This document shows, in pieces, positions 26,189-34,774 of a DNA stretch of 36,456 bases (positions within the stretch are counted from its first letter, which is position 1; every line of letters begins with the position of its first letter). Location: contig JAISXD010000091.1 in the NCBI GenBank assembly GCA_031270665.1, positions 1 through 36,456 of the forward strand. Reading direction: 5' to 3'. The position numbers and the translations under genes are program-made. The notes beneath the pieces are model-generated. The model was not told where the DNA came from and ran no database searches. It saw nothing but the letters and a program-made list of their open reading frames with translations. This stretch comes from Tannerellaceae bacterium (GTDB lineage Bacteria; Bacteroidota; Bacteroidia; Bacteroidales; Tannerellaceae).

Positions 26189-27202
26189 ATGCGAATTGAA
26201 GAAAACTACTCGCTTTTAGCGTATAATACATTTCATTTACCGGTAAAAGCCCGATGGTTTATGGAGTATGGGAATGAAGAAGAACTGGAGCGTATCGTAA
26301 GGGATGAGTATTTCCAGGAGTGTATTTCGCTACATATAGGATGCGGAAGCAATCTGTTATTTATGAATGACTACCGTGGTATTATCCTTCACTCTCAAAT
26401 AAAGGGGATTCAACTCGTCGAAGAAAACGAAGACACGGTGTTATTACGGATTGGTGCGGCCGAAATATGGGATGATGTGGTAGCCTGTGCCGTTTCAAAA
26501 GGCTGGGGGGGGATTGAAAACCTCTCGAATATACCGGGAGAAGCGGGAGCGGCGGCCATACAAAACATCGGAGCGTATGGCGTGGAGATGAAAGATGTAA
26601 TTGAATACGTTGAGGCCTACAATCAACTCTCTTTTGAGAAAAGAACCTTTACAAAGGAAGAATGTCAATATGGATACCGTTATAGCTTCTTTAAAAACGA
26701 GCATAACGAGCCGCATATCGTAACCCATATCCTTATCCGGCTAAACAAAAAACCGGTTTATGCGCTTCAATACGGTAAGCTGAAAGAAACATTGGCCGGC
26801 TGTCCGGACGTCTTCCTGGCCCATATCCGGGAGGCTGTTATTGCTATACGGAAAGAAAAACTTCCCGACCCCGGGGTAACCGGCAATGCCGGCAGCTTCT
26901 TTACCAACCCGTTTATTACGAAACGGCATTTCAACAGACTAAAGGTCTGCTATCCCGACATGCCATCCTACCCGGCCCCGGGCTACCAGGTAAAAATCCC
27001 TGCGGCATGGCTGATTGAACAATGCGGATTCAAAGGGCAAAATCACGGGCAGGTGGGCGTTTACACGAAACATGCGCTGGTGCTTACTAACTTAGGCGGC
27101 GCTAACGGGCATGAGATAGCGCTGGTGGCCGAAAGCATCCGCTCTGCCGTAAAAGAACGTTTTGATATTGAACTGACACCCGAAGTTAAATACATAGATT
27201 GA
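26189..27202 (+). CDS. murB: UDP-N-acetylenolpyruvoylglucosamine reductase MurB (type I)
   Basis: MurB is a flavoenzyme that reduces the enolpyruvyl group to make UDP-MurNAc. At 337 residues it has the type I (E. coli-like) length. Motifs are LLAYNTFHLPVKA, IGCGSNLLFMNDYRGIILH (FAD-binding), IPGEAGAAAIQNIGAYGVEM, YGYRYSFFKNE, GNAGSFFTNP (with the catalytic Ser), PAAWLIEQCGFKG and the C-terminal LTPEVKYID containing the active-site Glu. The downstream hydrolase gene starts within its stop (TGATG), so the two are translationally coupled. It is unlinked to murF in this window. Confidence 0.98.
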   Translation: MRIEENYSLLAYNTFHLPVKARWFMEYGNEEELERIVRDEYFQECISLHIGCGSNLLFMNDYRGIILHSQIKGIQLVEENEDTVLLRIGAAEIWDDVVACAVSKGWGGIENLSNIPGEAGAAAIQNIGAYGVEMKDVIEYVEAYNQLSFEKRTFTKEECQYGYRYSFFKNEHNEPHIVTHILIRLNKKPVYALQYGKLKETLAGCPDVFLAHIREAVIAIRKEKLPDPGVTGNAGSFFTNPFITKRHFNRLKVCYPDMPSYPAPGYQVKIPAAWLIEQCGFKGQNHGQVGVYTKHALVLTNLGGANGHEIALVAESIRSAVKERFDIELTPEVKYID

Positions 27203-27957
27203 TGAAAATTACTTTTTTAGGAACAGGAACATCCACCGGAGTCCCCGAAATCGGTTGCCCATGCGAAGTCTGTACCGGTAAAGACCCGCGAGATCGCCGT
27301 TTGCGTACCTCTGTGTTGATAGAAACAGAAGGCAAATGTATTTTACTCGATTGCGGGCCGGATTTCCGATGGCAAATGATACGTAATAAAACCTGCCGCC
27401 TCGACGCCGTTTTAATTTCCCATGAACATTATGACCACGTGGGCGGTTTAGACGACCTACGCCCGTTTTGCATAGGGAAAGGCGTTGACGTCTATGCCGA
27501 AACGTATGTTGCCCATGCGATTAAAACACGTATACCGTATGCTTTCCGGGCGCATAAATATCCGGGCATTCCGAATATGGAACTTCATCCTGTACAAAAC
27601 GAGCCTTTTGTTGCCGCCGGTATTCCGGTTATTCCCATCCGGGTTATGCATGCCTGTTTACCTATCTTTGGCTACCGCATCGGCAATATGGCCTATTTAA
27701 CAGACTTGAAGACGCTACCCGAAGAAGAATTGCCCAAATTGCATGGATTGGATGTGTTGATTATCGACGCCCTGAAAAAGAAAGGGCATCCTTCCCATGA
27801 AAGTATAGATGAAGCATTAGAAAATATAAAACGGATACAGCCCAAAGCCTCTTACTTAATACATATGAGCCACAGGATAGGTTTACATGCCGAAGTGGAA
27901 AAAGAATTACCTCCCAATGTTTATTTGTCGTACGATGGTTTAACCATTCATATATAA
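27202..27957 (+). CDS. PhnP-like metallo-beta-lactamase-fold phosphodiesterase
   Basis: This 251-residue hydrolase belongs to the metallo-beta-lactamase superfamily. The ATG at 27202 is used; an in-frame TTG at 27199 is less likely. The di-metal site is SHEHYDHVGG. Three cysteines at 19, 21 and 24 (GCPCEVC) match the extra zinc-binding Cys cluster of E. coli PhnP, with LIHMSHRIG near the C-terminus as the possible fourth ligand. PhnP cleaves cyclic ribose phosphate in phosphonate breakdown, but no phn genes are nearby, so the real substrate may differ; general cyclic phosphodiesterase activity is the fair inference. It overlaps the murB stop by one base. Confidence 0.92.
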   Translation: MKITFLGTGTSTGVPEIGCPCEVCTGKDPRDRRLRTSVLIETEGKCILLDCGPDFRWQMIRNKTCRLDAVLISHEHYDHVGGLDDLRPFCIGKGVDVYAETYVAHAIKTRIPYAFRAHKYPGIPNMELHPVQNEPFVAAGIPVIPIRVMHACLPIFGYRIGNMAYLTDLKTLPEEELPKLHGLDVLIIDALKKKGHPSHESIDEALENIKRIQPKASYLIHMSHRIGLHAEVEKELPPNVYLSYDGLTIHI

Positions 27958-28061
27958 TATTATTCACACGAACAGGCATATAACCGGTCGGTATAATAGC
28001 CCCCCATCGAAAAAAATAAACAATAAACAACATTTTTTCTTATAATTTCAAAAACTTATTA

Positions 28062-28069
28062 TACCTTTG
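28062..28069 (+). promoter_or_regulatory. -7 box ahead of structured intergenic RNA
   Basis: Reads TACCTTTG, matching TAnnTTTG, 325 nt before the nearest ORF start. Such distance suggests either a long leader or an independent small RNA. Confidence 0.5.
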
Positions 28070-28074
28070 CTTCG

Positions 28075-28240
28075 ACTTCGAGATGAAGTTAAAACGGTTT
28101 AATTGCTGAACATTACATGCTGTAACGGCATTTTCTTAAGGTTCAAAGTAAAATTAAAGGTTAGTAAAATTCATCCGTGTTCAGCAATAATGATCCCGTT
28201 TAGCAACGTAGCTCTTTAGCTACCGCGCTAAACGGGATTT
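28075..28240 (+). ncRNA. Candidate structured small RNA or long 5' leader (unidentified)
   Basis: From the predicted start near 28075 the sequence can form ordered helices. First is ACTTC/GAAGT (28075-28079 with 28085-28089). Then a perfect 11-bp stem, ATTGCTGAACA (28102-28112) with TGTTCAGCAAT (28178-28188), encloses a TTACA-TGC-TGTAA hairpin (28113-28125). Last is a long terminal hairpin at 28193-28238. No ORF uses this region and it resembles no RNA I recognise (not tmRNA, SRP, RNase P or a B12 riboswitch). It could be a free RNA ending at the last hairpin, or an attenuator for the downstream outer-membrane protein gene. Existence is inferred from structure and promoter only. Confidence 0.45.
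28193..28238 (+). terminator. Long interrupted hairpin (terminator or attenuator)
   Basis: ATCCCGTTTAGC (28193-28204) pairs with GCTAAACGGGAT (28227-28238), and inside it GTAGCT (28208-28213) pairs with AGCTAC (28218-28223) around a CTTT loop. The two helices are separated by a 3x3 internal loop. The T-tail is short (TTACC). It lies 157 nt before the start codon of the next gene. Confidence 0.65.
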
Positions 28241-28394
28241 ACCATAAAGTTCGTATCCTTTTTATGACAGGAATGGACGCAGGTTTGTTAATAAATACAA
28301 ATCTGCATAAGAGTTGTTAAACTAATTGTTTTTCCTGCTGTCTATTTTACACGAATTTGGTATTCTTTGTAGTAAAAGAAATGAATCATTAATT

Positions 28395-31244
28395 ATGAAC
28401 GTTAAGCATTTTTTTGTCCTGTTGATTGTGTGTTTCTTTTCATTACCGGCGTTTGCTCAACGCAATGTGGAAGTAAAAGGAATGATTGTTGAGGAAGGTA
28501 CGGATATTCCGGTAGAGCAGGCAACGATTCGCCTGCTGAATACGAAGGATAGTACCATGATAAACGGAGTAGCCAGTTCGCGTAGCGGAGGTTTCTCCCT
28601 GAAAAACATAAAACCGGGGAATTACCTGTTGCATGTTACCTTTGTTGGGTTTGAACCCTTATACCAGCCTTTGCAGATTACGGGAAGAACCCATCCCGTT
28701 GATGTTGGAAAATTAGAGCTTAGTGATGGGGCTATTCTTCTGGGGGAAGCGGTTGTTGTGGGAAAAGCCCCCGAAATGGTGGTACGTAATGATACGATAG
28801 AATACAATGCCGATTCGTATAAGGTAACGGAAGGTTCGGTGCTGGAAGACTTATTGAAAAAGATGCCCGGTGTGGAAGTTGATAGTGAAGGGAAAATTAC
28901 AGTGAATGGAAAAGAAGTAAAAAAGGTGATGGTAGATGGGAAAGAATTTTTCTCAGACGACCCAAAGGTAGCTTCTAAAAATCTTCCTGCCCAGATGATA
29001 GACAAACTGCAAGTGTTGGATAAAAAAAGCGATATGACATTGATGACCGGCTTTGATGACGGCGAAGAAGAAACGGTGATAAACCTGACCGTCAAGCCGG
29101 GTATGAAGCAAGGATGGTTTGGCAATGCTTTTGCCGGGTATGGCAGTGACGAACGGTACGAAGGGAATTTCATGGTCAATCGTTTTTACAACAACGACCA
29201 GTTTACCCTCATGGGGGGATTGAATAATACGAATAATATGGGATTTTCAGACCTTGCGTCTACCATGTTCCAGGGGATGGGTGGAGGCGGAGGCGGCCCG
29301 CGTTTTCGCGGAGGCAACAACAGCGGTATCACCCAGTCGGGAAATATAGGGATGAATTTCACGAAGGAATTTAATAAAAAGCTTACATTAAATGGGAATG
29401 TTCGTTATAGCCATTCGGACAATGAACTTTTTGGAAACAGCAAAGACAGGAAGATTCAGCCCGGCGACAGCCTTCAGCATCAGGAGAGCGAGAGTTACCG
29501 GAATCGGAAATCGGATAATCTGGGTGTAAATTTCCGTCTGGAATGGAAGCCCGACACCCTGACGAATATCATTTTCCGTCCTAATTTCAGCTATAGTAAA
29601 AGTGAAAATATTTCGTCTGAAGAATATGTTACCTTGCAAGGCTTGAAAGATATAGACGAAGCCCTGATGGATTCGCTCAACAGGGGCGATTCGTATCTGG
29701 CGGATAATGGGAGCGGGTATAATATGGACGCCCGCCTGGAAATAAGCCGTAAACTCAATAGTAAAGGGCGTGTGCTGAGCGCTTCTTTTTCGGGAGGCTA
29801 TAGCGATTCGGATGAAGATGGTGCGGAATACTCCAATACCTATTATTATGGCGGAAGGGACGTCATAGCTAATAAATTGATAGACCAGCAATATCAATAC
29901 GACAACAAAGGATATAACTACCGGGCGTACCTTTCGTGGGTGGAGCCTTTGGGATGGGATAATTTTCTTCAGGCAACGTACAGCTTTAATCAGCGGAGGC
30001 AAGAGGCGCTTAAACACACTTACGCAAAAGACGACAGGGGGGATTATACGGCGCTCGACACGGCTTATAGCCAGAGCTACCGCAATGATTTCATTAACCA
30101 GCGCGCCAGCCTGAGTTTCAAGTCACAACGGCAGAAGTTTAATTATACCGTTGGTTTAAACCTGGATCCTTCGTATAATAAAAGTGAAACATTTATTGGG
30201 GATACCATCCTTTCGTCCATCTCAAGGAATGTATTGAATCTTTCGCCCATGGCACAGTTTAACTACATATATGATAAGCAAACCAACCTGCGGATAGATT
30301 ATAACGGACGGACAAGCCAACCAAGCATGACGCAGTTACAACCTGTGCCAAATGTATCGAATCCCAATAATACGATTATTGGTAATCCCGGCCTCAAGCC
30401 GTATTATACCAATAACCTCGTTGTACGTTTCCAGAAATTCGTGCCTGAAAAACAAACGGCCTTTATCCTCATGGCCGATGGAAACTATGTGATGAATGCG
30501 ATTGTATCGGAACAAACCAATCTGGGCAACGGCAGAAGGCAGACTACCTACAGGAATACAAACGGGAATTACCGGGGGAACTTCCGGTTTATTTTCAATA
30601 CGCCTTTGAAAAATAAGAAATTCACCCTAAATTCTATGTCGATGGCGGGCTACGCAAACAATAATTCTTTTATTGATAGCGAAAAGAATACGAATAAAAC
30701 GCTTACATTAATGGAGCGTGGGGGGCTTGATTTTCGCTCTTCTATTATTGACTTAGGCGTAAATGGAAATATTCGTTACAATAAAGCCGGTTATTCCCTC
30801 CAGCCGGATAATAATCTGAATACGTTTAATTATGGAGTGGGGGGAGCTACTACTGTTTATCTTCCATCCAACTTCAAAATAGAGAGCGAAATAGACTGGT
30901 CTACCACTTCGGGATACGATGCCGGATACCAGCAGGATGAAACGATTTGGAATGCCTCCCTGTCTAAATCATTCCTTAAAGGAAACCAAGCTACCCTGCG
31001 TATCAAGATGTATGATATCCTGGCGCAGCGTAATGGTATTACGCAACAGATTAATGCGGAAGGCTCTTCTTATTCAAGGTATAATACGCTGGGGCGTTAC
31101 TTTATGATTCATTTCGTATATCGTTTCAGTATATTTAAAGGAGGAGCGACGGCTGACGATTCGGTGGGTAGAAACCGTGGGGAGAGAGGGCCGAGAGGGC
31201 CGGGTGGACCAGGCGGCGGCCCGGGTGGGCCTCCACGATTTTAG
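28395..31244 (+). CDS. Outer-membrane TonB-receptor-like beta-barrel protein with Gly/Pro-rich tail
   Basis: This 949-residue protein uses the ATG at 28395, which gives a signal peptide (MNVKHFFVLLIVCFFSLPAFAQ); the frame opens earlier at 28326. A carboxypeptidase-regulatory-like domain covers about 25-110 (VEVKGMIVEEGTDIPVEQATIRL), then a plug-like segment (VLEDLLKKMPGVEVDSEGKITVNGKEVKKV, about 150-235), then a large beta-barrel ending in YFMIHFVYRFSIFKGG. A low-complexity Gly/Pro/Arg tail of about 25 residues closes the protein. A similar Gly-rich stretch (GGGGGGPRFRGGNNSG) lies in an early barrel loop. No SusD partner is present. It resembles the 825-residue paralogue at 18246, but not closely. 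The ligand is unknown; the long structured leader suggests post-transcriptional control. Confidence 0.93.
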   Translation: MNVKHFFVLLIVCFFSLPAFAQRNVEVKGMIVEEGTDIPVEQATIRLLNTKDSTMINGVASSRSGGFSLKNIKPGNYLLHVTFVGFEPLYQPLQITGRTHPVDVGKLELSDGAILLGEAVVVGKAPEMVVRNDTIEYNADSYKVTEGSVLEDLLKKMPGVEVDSEGKITVNGKEVKKVMVDGKEFFSDDPKVASKNLPAQMIDKLQVLDKKSDMTLMTGFDDGEEETVINLTVKPGMKQGWFGNAFAGYGSDERYEGNFMVNRFYNNDQFTLMGGLNNTNNMGFSDLASTMFQGMGGGGGGPRFRGGNNSGITQSGNIGMNFTKEFNKKLTLNGNVRYSHSDNELFGNSKDRKIQPGDSLQHQESESYRNRKSDNLGVNFRLEWKPDTLTNIIFRPNFSYSKSENISSEEYVTLQGLKDIDEALMDSLNRGDSYLADNGSGYNMDARLEISRKLNSKGRVLSASFSGGYSDSDEDGAEYSNTYYYGGRDVIANKLIDQQYQYDNKGYNYRAYLSWVEPLGWDNFLQATYSFNQRRQEALKHTYAKDDRGDYTALDTAYSQSYRNDFINQRASLSFKSQRQKFNYTVGLNLDPSYNKSETFIGDTILSSISRNVLNLSPMAQFNYIYDKQTNLRIDYNGRTSQPSMTQLQPVPNVSNPNNTIIGNPGLKPYYTNNLVVRFQKFVPEKQTAFILMADGNYVMNAIVSEQTNLGNGRRQTTYRNTNGNYRGNFRFIFNTPLKNKKFTLNSMSMAGYANNNSFIDSEKNTNKTLTLMERGGLDFRSSIIDLGVNGNIRYNKAGYSLQPDNNLNTFNYGVGGATTVYLPSNFKIESEIDWSTTSGYDAGYQQDETIWNASLSKSFLKGNQATLRIKMYDILAQRNGITQQINAEGSSYSRYNTLGRYFMIHFVYRFSIFKGGATADDSVGRNRGERGPRGPGGPGGGPGGPPRF

Positions 31245-31287
31245 CATTTGTTTTGTACCTAATCCGGGGATATTCATTTAGGAACAT

Positions 31288-31295
31288 TATCTTTG
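31288..31295 (+). promoter_or_regulatory. -7 box of cbiB-cobU promoter
   Basis: Reads TATCTTTG, fitting TAnnTTTG, only 13 nt before the cbiB ATG, so the transcript would be almost leaderless. There is no room for a cobalamin riboswitch in this 63-bp gap. Confidence 0.55.
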
Positions 31296-31307
31296 TTGCC
31301 TATATAA

Positions 31308-32282
31308 ATGAATAATATGCTTTGGAGTTACCATTCTATCACATTGTTGCGTATAATTCCTTTTATCGGCGGATGGATGGCCGACCGTTTAGTGGGAGAC
31401 CCCGAAGGATGGCCCCATTCTGTAGTGTTGTTCGGTAAAGTAATCAGCGCCGGCGAACGTGCCTTTAACAAAGGAGCGAATCGTTATCTGAAGGGAAGCC
31501 TGTTTTCTTTTGTATTGATTACCGGCGTATTCCTCATTTGTCATGGTTTGCTTGCCTTTACCTTATTATTCCATCCTCATATAGAAACCTTGCTGGAGGG
31601 AATCGGCATTTTTTATTGTTTGGCCGGTAAGACGCTTATCCGCGAAGTACAGGGCGTATTTGAAGCTGTCGGCCAAAGCGTGGAAGAAGGCCGCGAGCGG
31701 CTTTCACGTATTGTAGGGCGTGACACATCGAACCTTTCTTCGCACGAAATCAAAACGGCGGCTTTGGAATCATTGGCCGAAAATCTGAGCGATGGGGTTG
31801 TTGCCCCGATGTTTTGGTTTGCCTTATTGGGATTACCCGGAATGATGGCTTATAAGATGATCAATACACTTGATTCGATGATTGGCTATAAAACGGACCG
31901 GTATTATGAATTTGGGCAGACGGCGGCGAAGATTGATGATCTGGCGAATTATATTCCCGCCCGGCTGACGGCTTACCTTATGCTGCTTGTTTCGGGTAAT
32001 TGGGACAAGCGGGGATTTGTACATCGCTTTGGTATGGCGCACGAAAGCCCGAACGCCGGTTATCCCGAAGCTGCTTTGGCGGCTATACTGGATTGCCGTT
32101 TCGGAGGGACGCATGATTATTTCGGCAGGCCGGTAGAAAAACCATACATCGGCGTGAATGAGCGCCCTTTTTCGTGGAATGACCTGCAACACGCTATTCA
32201 GGTGAATACTAATACAGAACTCATCATGGGTATTCTTGTGATATTACTTTTACTAACCGGCTTCCCTTATATTCGTATCTGA
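31308..32282 (+). CDS. cbiB: Adenosylcobinamide-phosphate synthase CbiB (CobD)
   Basis: This 324-residue integral membrane enzyme attaches aminopropanol phosphate to adenosylcobyric acid, a late step of cobalamin synthesis. Motifs are ADRLVGDPEGWPHSVVLFGK at the N-terminus, AALESLAENLSDGVVAPMFWFALLGLPG and MINTLDSMIGYKTDRYYEFG in the middle, and several hydrophobic segments (about 60-85, 165-190, 305-324). The usual HP before the V run reads HS here. The stop and the cobU start share one base (32282). Other cobalamin genes (cobT, cobS, cobC) are not in the window, so the usual Bacteroidales cluster is either split or dispersed. Confidence 0.95.
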   Translation: MNNMLWSYHSITLLRIIPFIGGWMADRLVGDPEGWPHSVVLFGKVISAGERAFNKGANRYLKGSLFSFVLITGVFLICHGLLAFTLLFHPHIETLLEGIGIFYCLAGKTLIREVQGVFEAVGQSVEEGRERLSRIVGRDTSNLSSHEIKTAALESLAENLSDGVVAPMFWFALLGLPGMMAYKMINTLDSMIGYKTDRYYEFGQTAAKIDDLANYIPARLTAYLMLLVSGNWDKRGFVHRFGMAHESPNAGYPEAALAAILDCRFGGTHDYFGRPVEKPYIGVNERPFSWNDLQHAIQVNTNTELIMGILVILLLLTGFPYIRI

Positions 32283-32794
32283 TGAAACGGATTATTCTGA
32301 TCACCGGTGGGCAGCGTTCAAACAAAAGCGGCTATGCTCAGCAACTTGCCTTACAACAAACAGCGCATCCCGTTTACCTGGCAACCTCCCGTGTGTGGGA
32401 CGACGAACACCGGCAGCGTATCGAACGGCACAAAAAAGACAGAGGCCCCGAATGGACAAACATAGAAGAAGACAAAAACCTGAGTCGCCACCCATTGCAG
32501 GGAAGAGTAATTGTAATAGACTGCGTAACCCTCTGGGCAACAAACTTCTTTTATGATAACGACGGAAATGTTGAAAAAGCCTTATCGCTGATAAAAGCCG
32601 AATTTAATCTCCTGACGGATCAGGAAGCCTGTTTTATCTTTGTAACAAATGAAATAGGCCTGGGAGGAACCTCAACAAATGAATTGCAACGGAAATTCAC
32701 CGACATGCAAGGCTGGCTAAACCAATACATCGCATCCCGTGCCGACGAAGTAATCCTAATGATAAGTGGAATCCCTGTTAAAATAAAGGCATAA
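32282..32794 (+). CDS. cobU: Bifunctional adenosylcobinamide kinase / guanylyltransferase CobU
   Basis: CobU phosphorylates adenosylcobinamide and then transfers GMP to give adenosylcobinamide-GDP, the nucleotide-loop precursor. The 170-residue protein matches the family in length and in order: P-loop TGGQRSNKSGYAQ (8-20), ATSRVWDDEHRQRIERHKKDRGPEWTNIEE with the guanylylated His region, IDCVTLWATNFF (Walker-B-like) and FVTNEIGLGG. The P-loop is unusual, with Asn14 in place of the Gly before Lys15. It is translationally coupled to cbiB. Confidence 0.95.
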   Translation: MKRIILITGGQRSNKSGYAQQLALQQTAHPVYLATSRVWDDEHRQRIERHKKDRGPEWTNIEEDKNLSRHPLQGRVIVIDCVTLWATNFFYDNDGNVEKALSLIKAEFNLLTDQEACFIFVTNEIGLGGTSTNELQRKFTDMQGWLNQYIASRADEVILMISGIPVKIKA

Positions 32795-32803
32795 CTTATT
32801 TTG

Positions 32804-32823
32804 CTCCCTGCCGGATAAGGGAG
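32804..32823 (+). terminator. Weak hairpin after cobU
   Basis: CTCCCT and AGGGAG can pair around an 8-nt loop, 10 bp after the stop codon, but no T-run follows. It may be a terminator or a 3' structure. Confidence 0.3.
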
Positions 32824-32916
32824 GGACTTAATGTGTTAAAATAGAAATTAAATGGATTTAGGACAACTACATCAAAATAATTTCATATATTCGCAACATT
32901 AACTACTCAATGCATT

Positions 32917-33978
32917 ATGGCACTTTTATTATTTTATCTTTTCCTTGCCCTTTTTATCTCTTTTCTATGTTCTATTGTCGAAGCGGTTTTACTATCTACT
33001 CCCATAACCTTCCTTAAAGCGAAAGCCGATGGTGGAAATAAATCCGCCAAAGATTTTCTGCAATTAAAAGAAAATGTAGACAGGCCTTTGTCTGCTATTC
33101 TTTCTTTTAATACGATTGCACATACTGTGGGTGCCGCAGGTGTGGGCGCTCAGGCCATAGTTGTATTCGGCGAGCAATACTTCGGGCTGGTTTCCGCCAT
33201 ACTCACTGTTTTAATTTTGGTGTTCACCGAAATTATTCCTAAAACCATTGGTGCCAACTATACCAGGCAATTGGTGGTTTTTTCAGTTAAAACAATAAAA
33301 GTAATGGTTGTTATCGCCTATCCTTTGGTAGCGGTATCGGCTTTCCTGGGCAAATTATTGTCTAAAAAAGGGGAAGAACAAACCACCAGCCGCGAGGAAA
33401 TTTCCGTATTGGCCAATATCGGTATGGAAGAAGGAGTGTTCAGAAAGAATGAAAACCAGATTATTCAAAACCTGATAAAGCTGTATGATGTAAGGATTTC
33501 GGCTATTATGACTCCGCGAATCGTTTGCGTCACTGCCAACGAAGATATGACACTGAAAGAGTTTATGCAAAACAAAGATTTTCTGAGTTTCTCGCGTATA
33601 CCCGTCTATCAGAATAACAATGACGATATTACCGGGTATGTGCTTCGTTCGTATGTGTTTGAAAAGTTGGCGGAAGACCAGTTCAACTTAACATTAAAGG
33701 ATATCAAACGCGAGGTTGTTGTCTTTCCCGAAACGATCAATGTCTATAAAGCGTGGGAAAAACTGATTGAACTAAAAGAACATATTTCTATTATTGTAAA
33801 TGAATACGGAGGCATGGAAGGTATCGTTACGATTGAAGATACGATTGAAACCCTGATGGGGATAGAAATTGTAGACGAAAAAGACACGATAAGCGATATG
33901 CAACAGTACGCTTTGGAAAAATGGAGAAACCGCCGGAAAGAATATATGAATCTCACCAATGTTACTAACAATAATTGA
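32917..33978 (+). CDS. CNNM/CBS domain protein (CorC/hemolysin-like, putative ion transporter)
   Basis: This 353-residue membrane protein has a CNNM (DUF21) domain with about four hydrophobic helices (residues about 1-25, 60-85, 90-115, 125-150; conserved pieces 'SIVEAVLLSTP', 'AILSFNTIAHTVGAAGVGAQA' and 'FTEIIPKTIGA'). A CBS pair follows at about 195-335 (VRISAIMTPR..., ISIIVNEYGGMEGIVTIEDTIETLMG). The C-terminal CorC/HlyC domain of longer relatives is absent, so it is the short form. Such proteins are linked to magnesium or other divalent cation transport; the direction is not settled. It is transcribed alone, 15 bp before trmB. Confidence 0.94.
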   Translation: MALLLFYLFLALFISFLCSIVEAVLLSTPITFLKAKADGGNKSAKDFLQLKENVDRPLSAILSFNTIAHTVGAAGVGAQAIVVFGEQYFGLVSAILTVLILVFTEIIPKTIGANYTRQLVVFSVKTIKVMVVIAYPLVAVSAFLGKLLSKKGEEQTTSREEISVLANIGMEEGVFRKNENQIIQNLIKLYDVRISAIMTPRIVCVTANEDMTLKEFMQNKDFLSFSRIPVYQNNNDDITGYVLRSYVFEKLAEDQFNLTLKDIKREVVVFPETINVYKAWEKLIELKEHISIIVNEYGGMEGIVTIEDTIETLMGIEIVDEKDTISDMQQYALEKWRNRRKEYMNLTNVTNNN

Positions 33979-33993
33979 TTATATTTTGCCCCT

Positions 33994-34752
33994 ATGGGAA
34001 AAAACAAATTGGCAAAGTTCGATGATATGGCGGGATATCCGCATGTATTCCAATACCCTTTTGCACGGCTTCAGGAAGAGGGCTTTGGCTTAAAGGGGTA
34101 TTGGAAAGAGCGTTTCTTTAAAAATACAAATCCTGTCGTATTGGAGTTGGGATGCGGAAAAGGAGAATATACCGTTGGGCTGGCCCGGTTATTTCCGGAT
34201 AAGAACTTTATTGGAGTAGACATTAAAGGCGCCCGTATGTGGAGTGGCGCCAAAGAGTCGTCCGAAGCCGGCCTGACAAATGTTGCTTTCCTGCGTACGC
34301 ATATCGAATTGATCACTCACTTCTTTACTCCCGGGGAAGTGGCGGAGATATGGATTACTTTTCCCGACCCGCAAATGAAGAAAGCAAATAAACGTCTCAC
34401 CTCTGCTTGCTTTATGAAGCTGTATCGCCAACTGTTATCAGACGAAGGGATTATTCATTTGAAAACAGACAGCCATTTTATGTACACCTATACAAATGAA
34501 ATGATAAAAGCCAACCGGTATCCGGTGTTATTTCGTACGGATGATTTATATCATTCCGGCTGGGCGGATGATATCCTTTCCATAAAAACCTATTACGAAC
34601 AGCAATGGCTTGAACGCGGGATGAACATTAAATACATCCGGTTTGTTTGTGAAGAAAGGGGCGAATTAATCGAACCGGATGTAGAGATAGCCTATGATAC
34701 ATACCGGAGCTTCAACAGAAGTAAACGAAGCGCTTTAGCATCCGGTAAATAA
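33994..34752 (+). CDS. trmB: tRNA (guanine-46-N7)-methyltransferase TrmB
   Basis: TrmB methylates G46 in the variable loop of tRNAs using S-adenosylmethionine. The 252-residue protein shows the SAM-binding motif [16 protein letters not shown] (about 47-62), [12 protein letters not shown], and the family-specific [21 protein letters not shown] followed by HLKTDS. The length is slightly longer than the E. coli enzyme because of an N-terminal extension ([15 protein letters not shown]) common in Bacteroidota. It begins 15 bp after the CNNM gene and precedes mrp by 22 bp, so the three probably share a transcript. Confidence 0.97.
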   Translation: MGKNKLAKFDDMAGYPHVFQYPFARLQEEGFGLKGYWKERFFKNTNPVVLELGCGKGEYTVGLARLFPDKNFIGVDIKGARMWSGAKESSEAGLTNVAFLRTHIELITHFFTPGEVAEIWITFPDPQMKKANKRLTSACFMKLYRQLLSDEGIIHLKTDSHFMYTYTNEMIKANRYPVLFRTDDLYHSGWADDILSIKTYYEQQWLERGMNIKYIRFVCEERGELIEPDVEIAYDTYRSFNRSKRSALASGK

Positions 34753-34774
34753 TAATAATATAATCCTGCAAAGC

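Noticed and set aside
28326..28394. Longer N-terminus of the 949-residue outer-membrane protein
   Set aside because: The extension removes the signal peptide from the N-terminus; the ATG at 28395 gives a normal one.
27958..28394. Cobalamin riboswitch
   Set aside because: No B12-box sequence or matching helix pattern; the helices seen do not fit that architecture.
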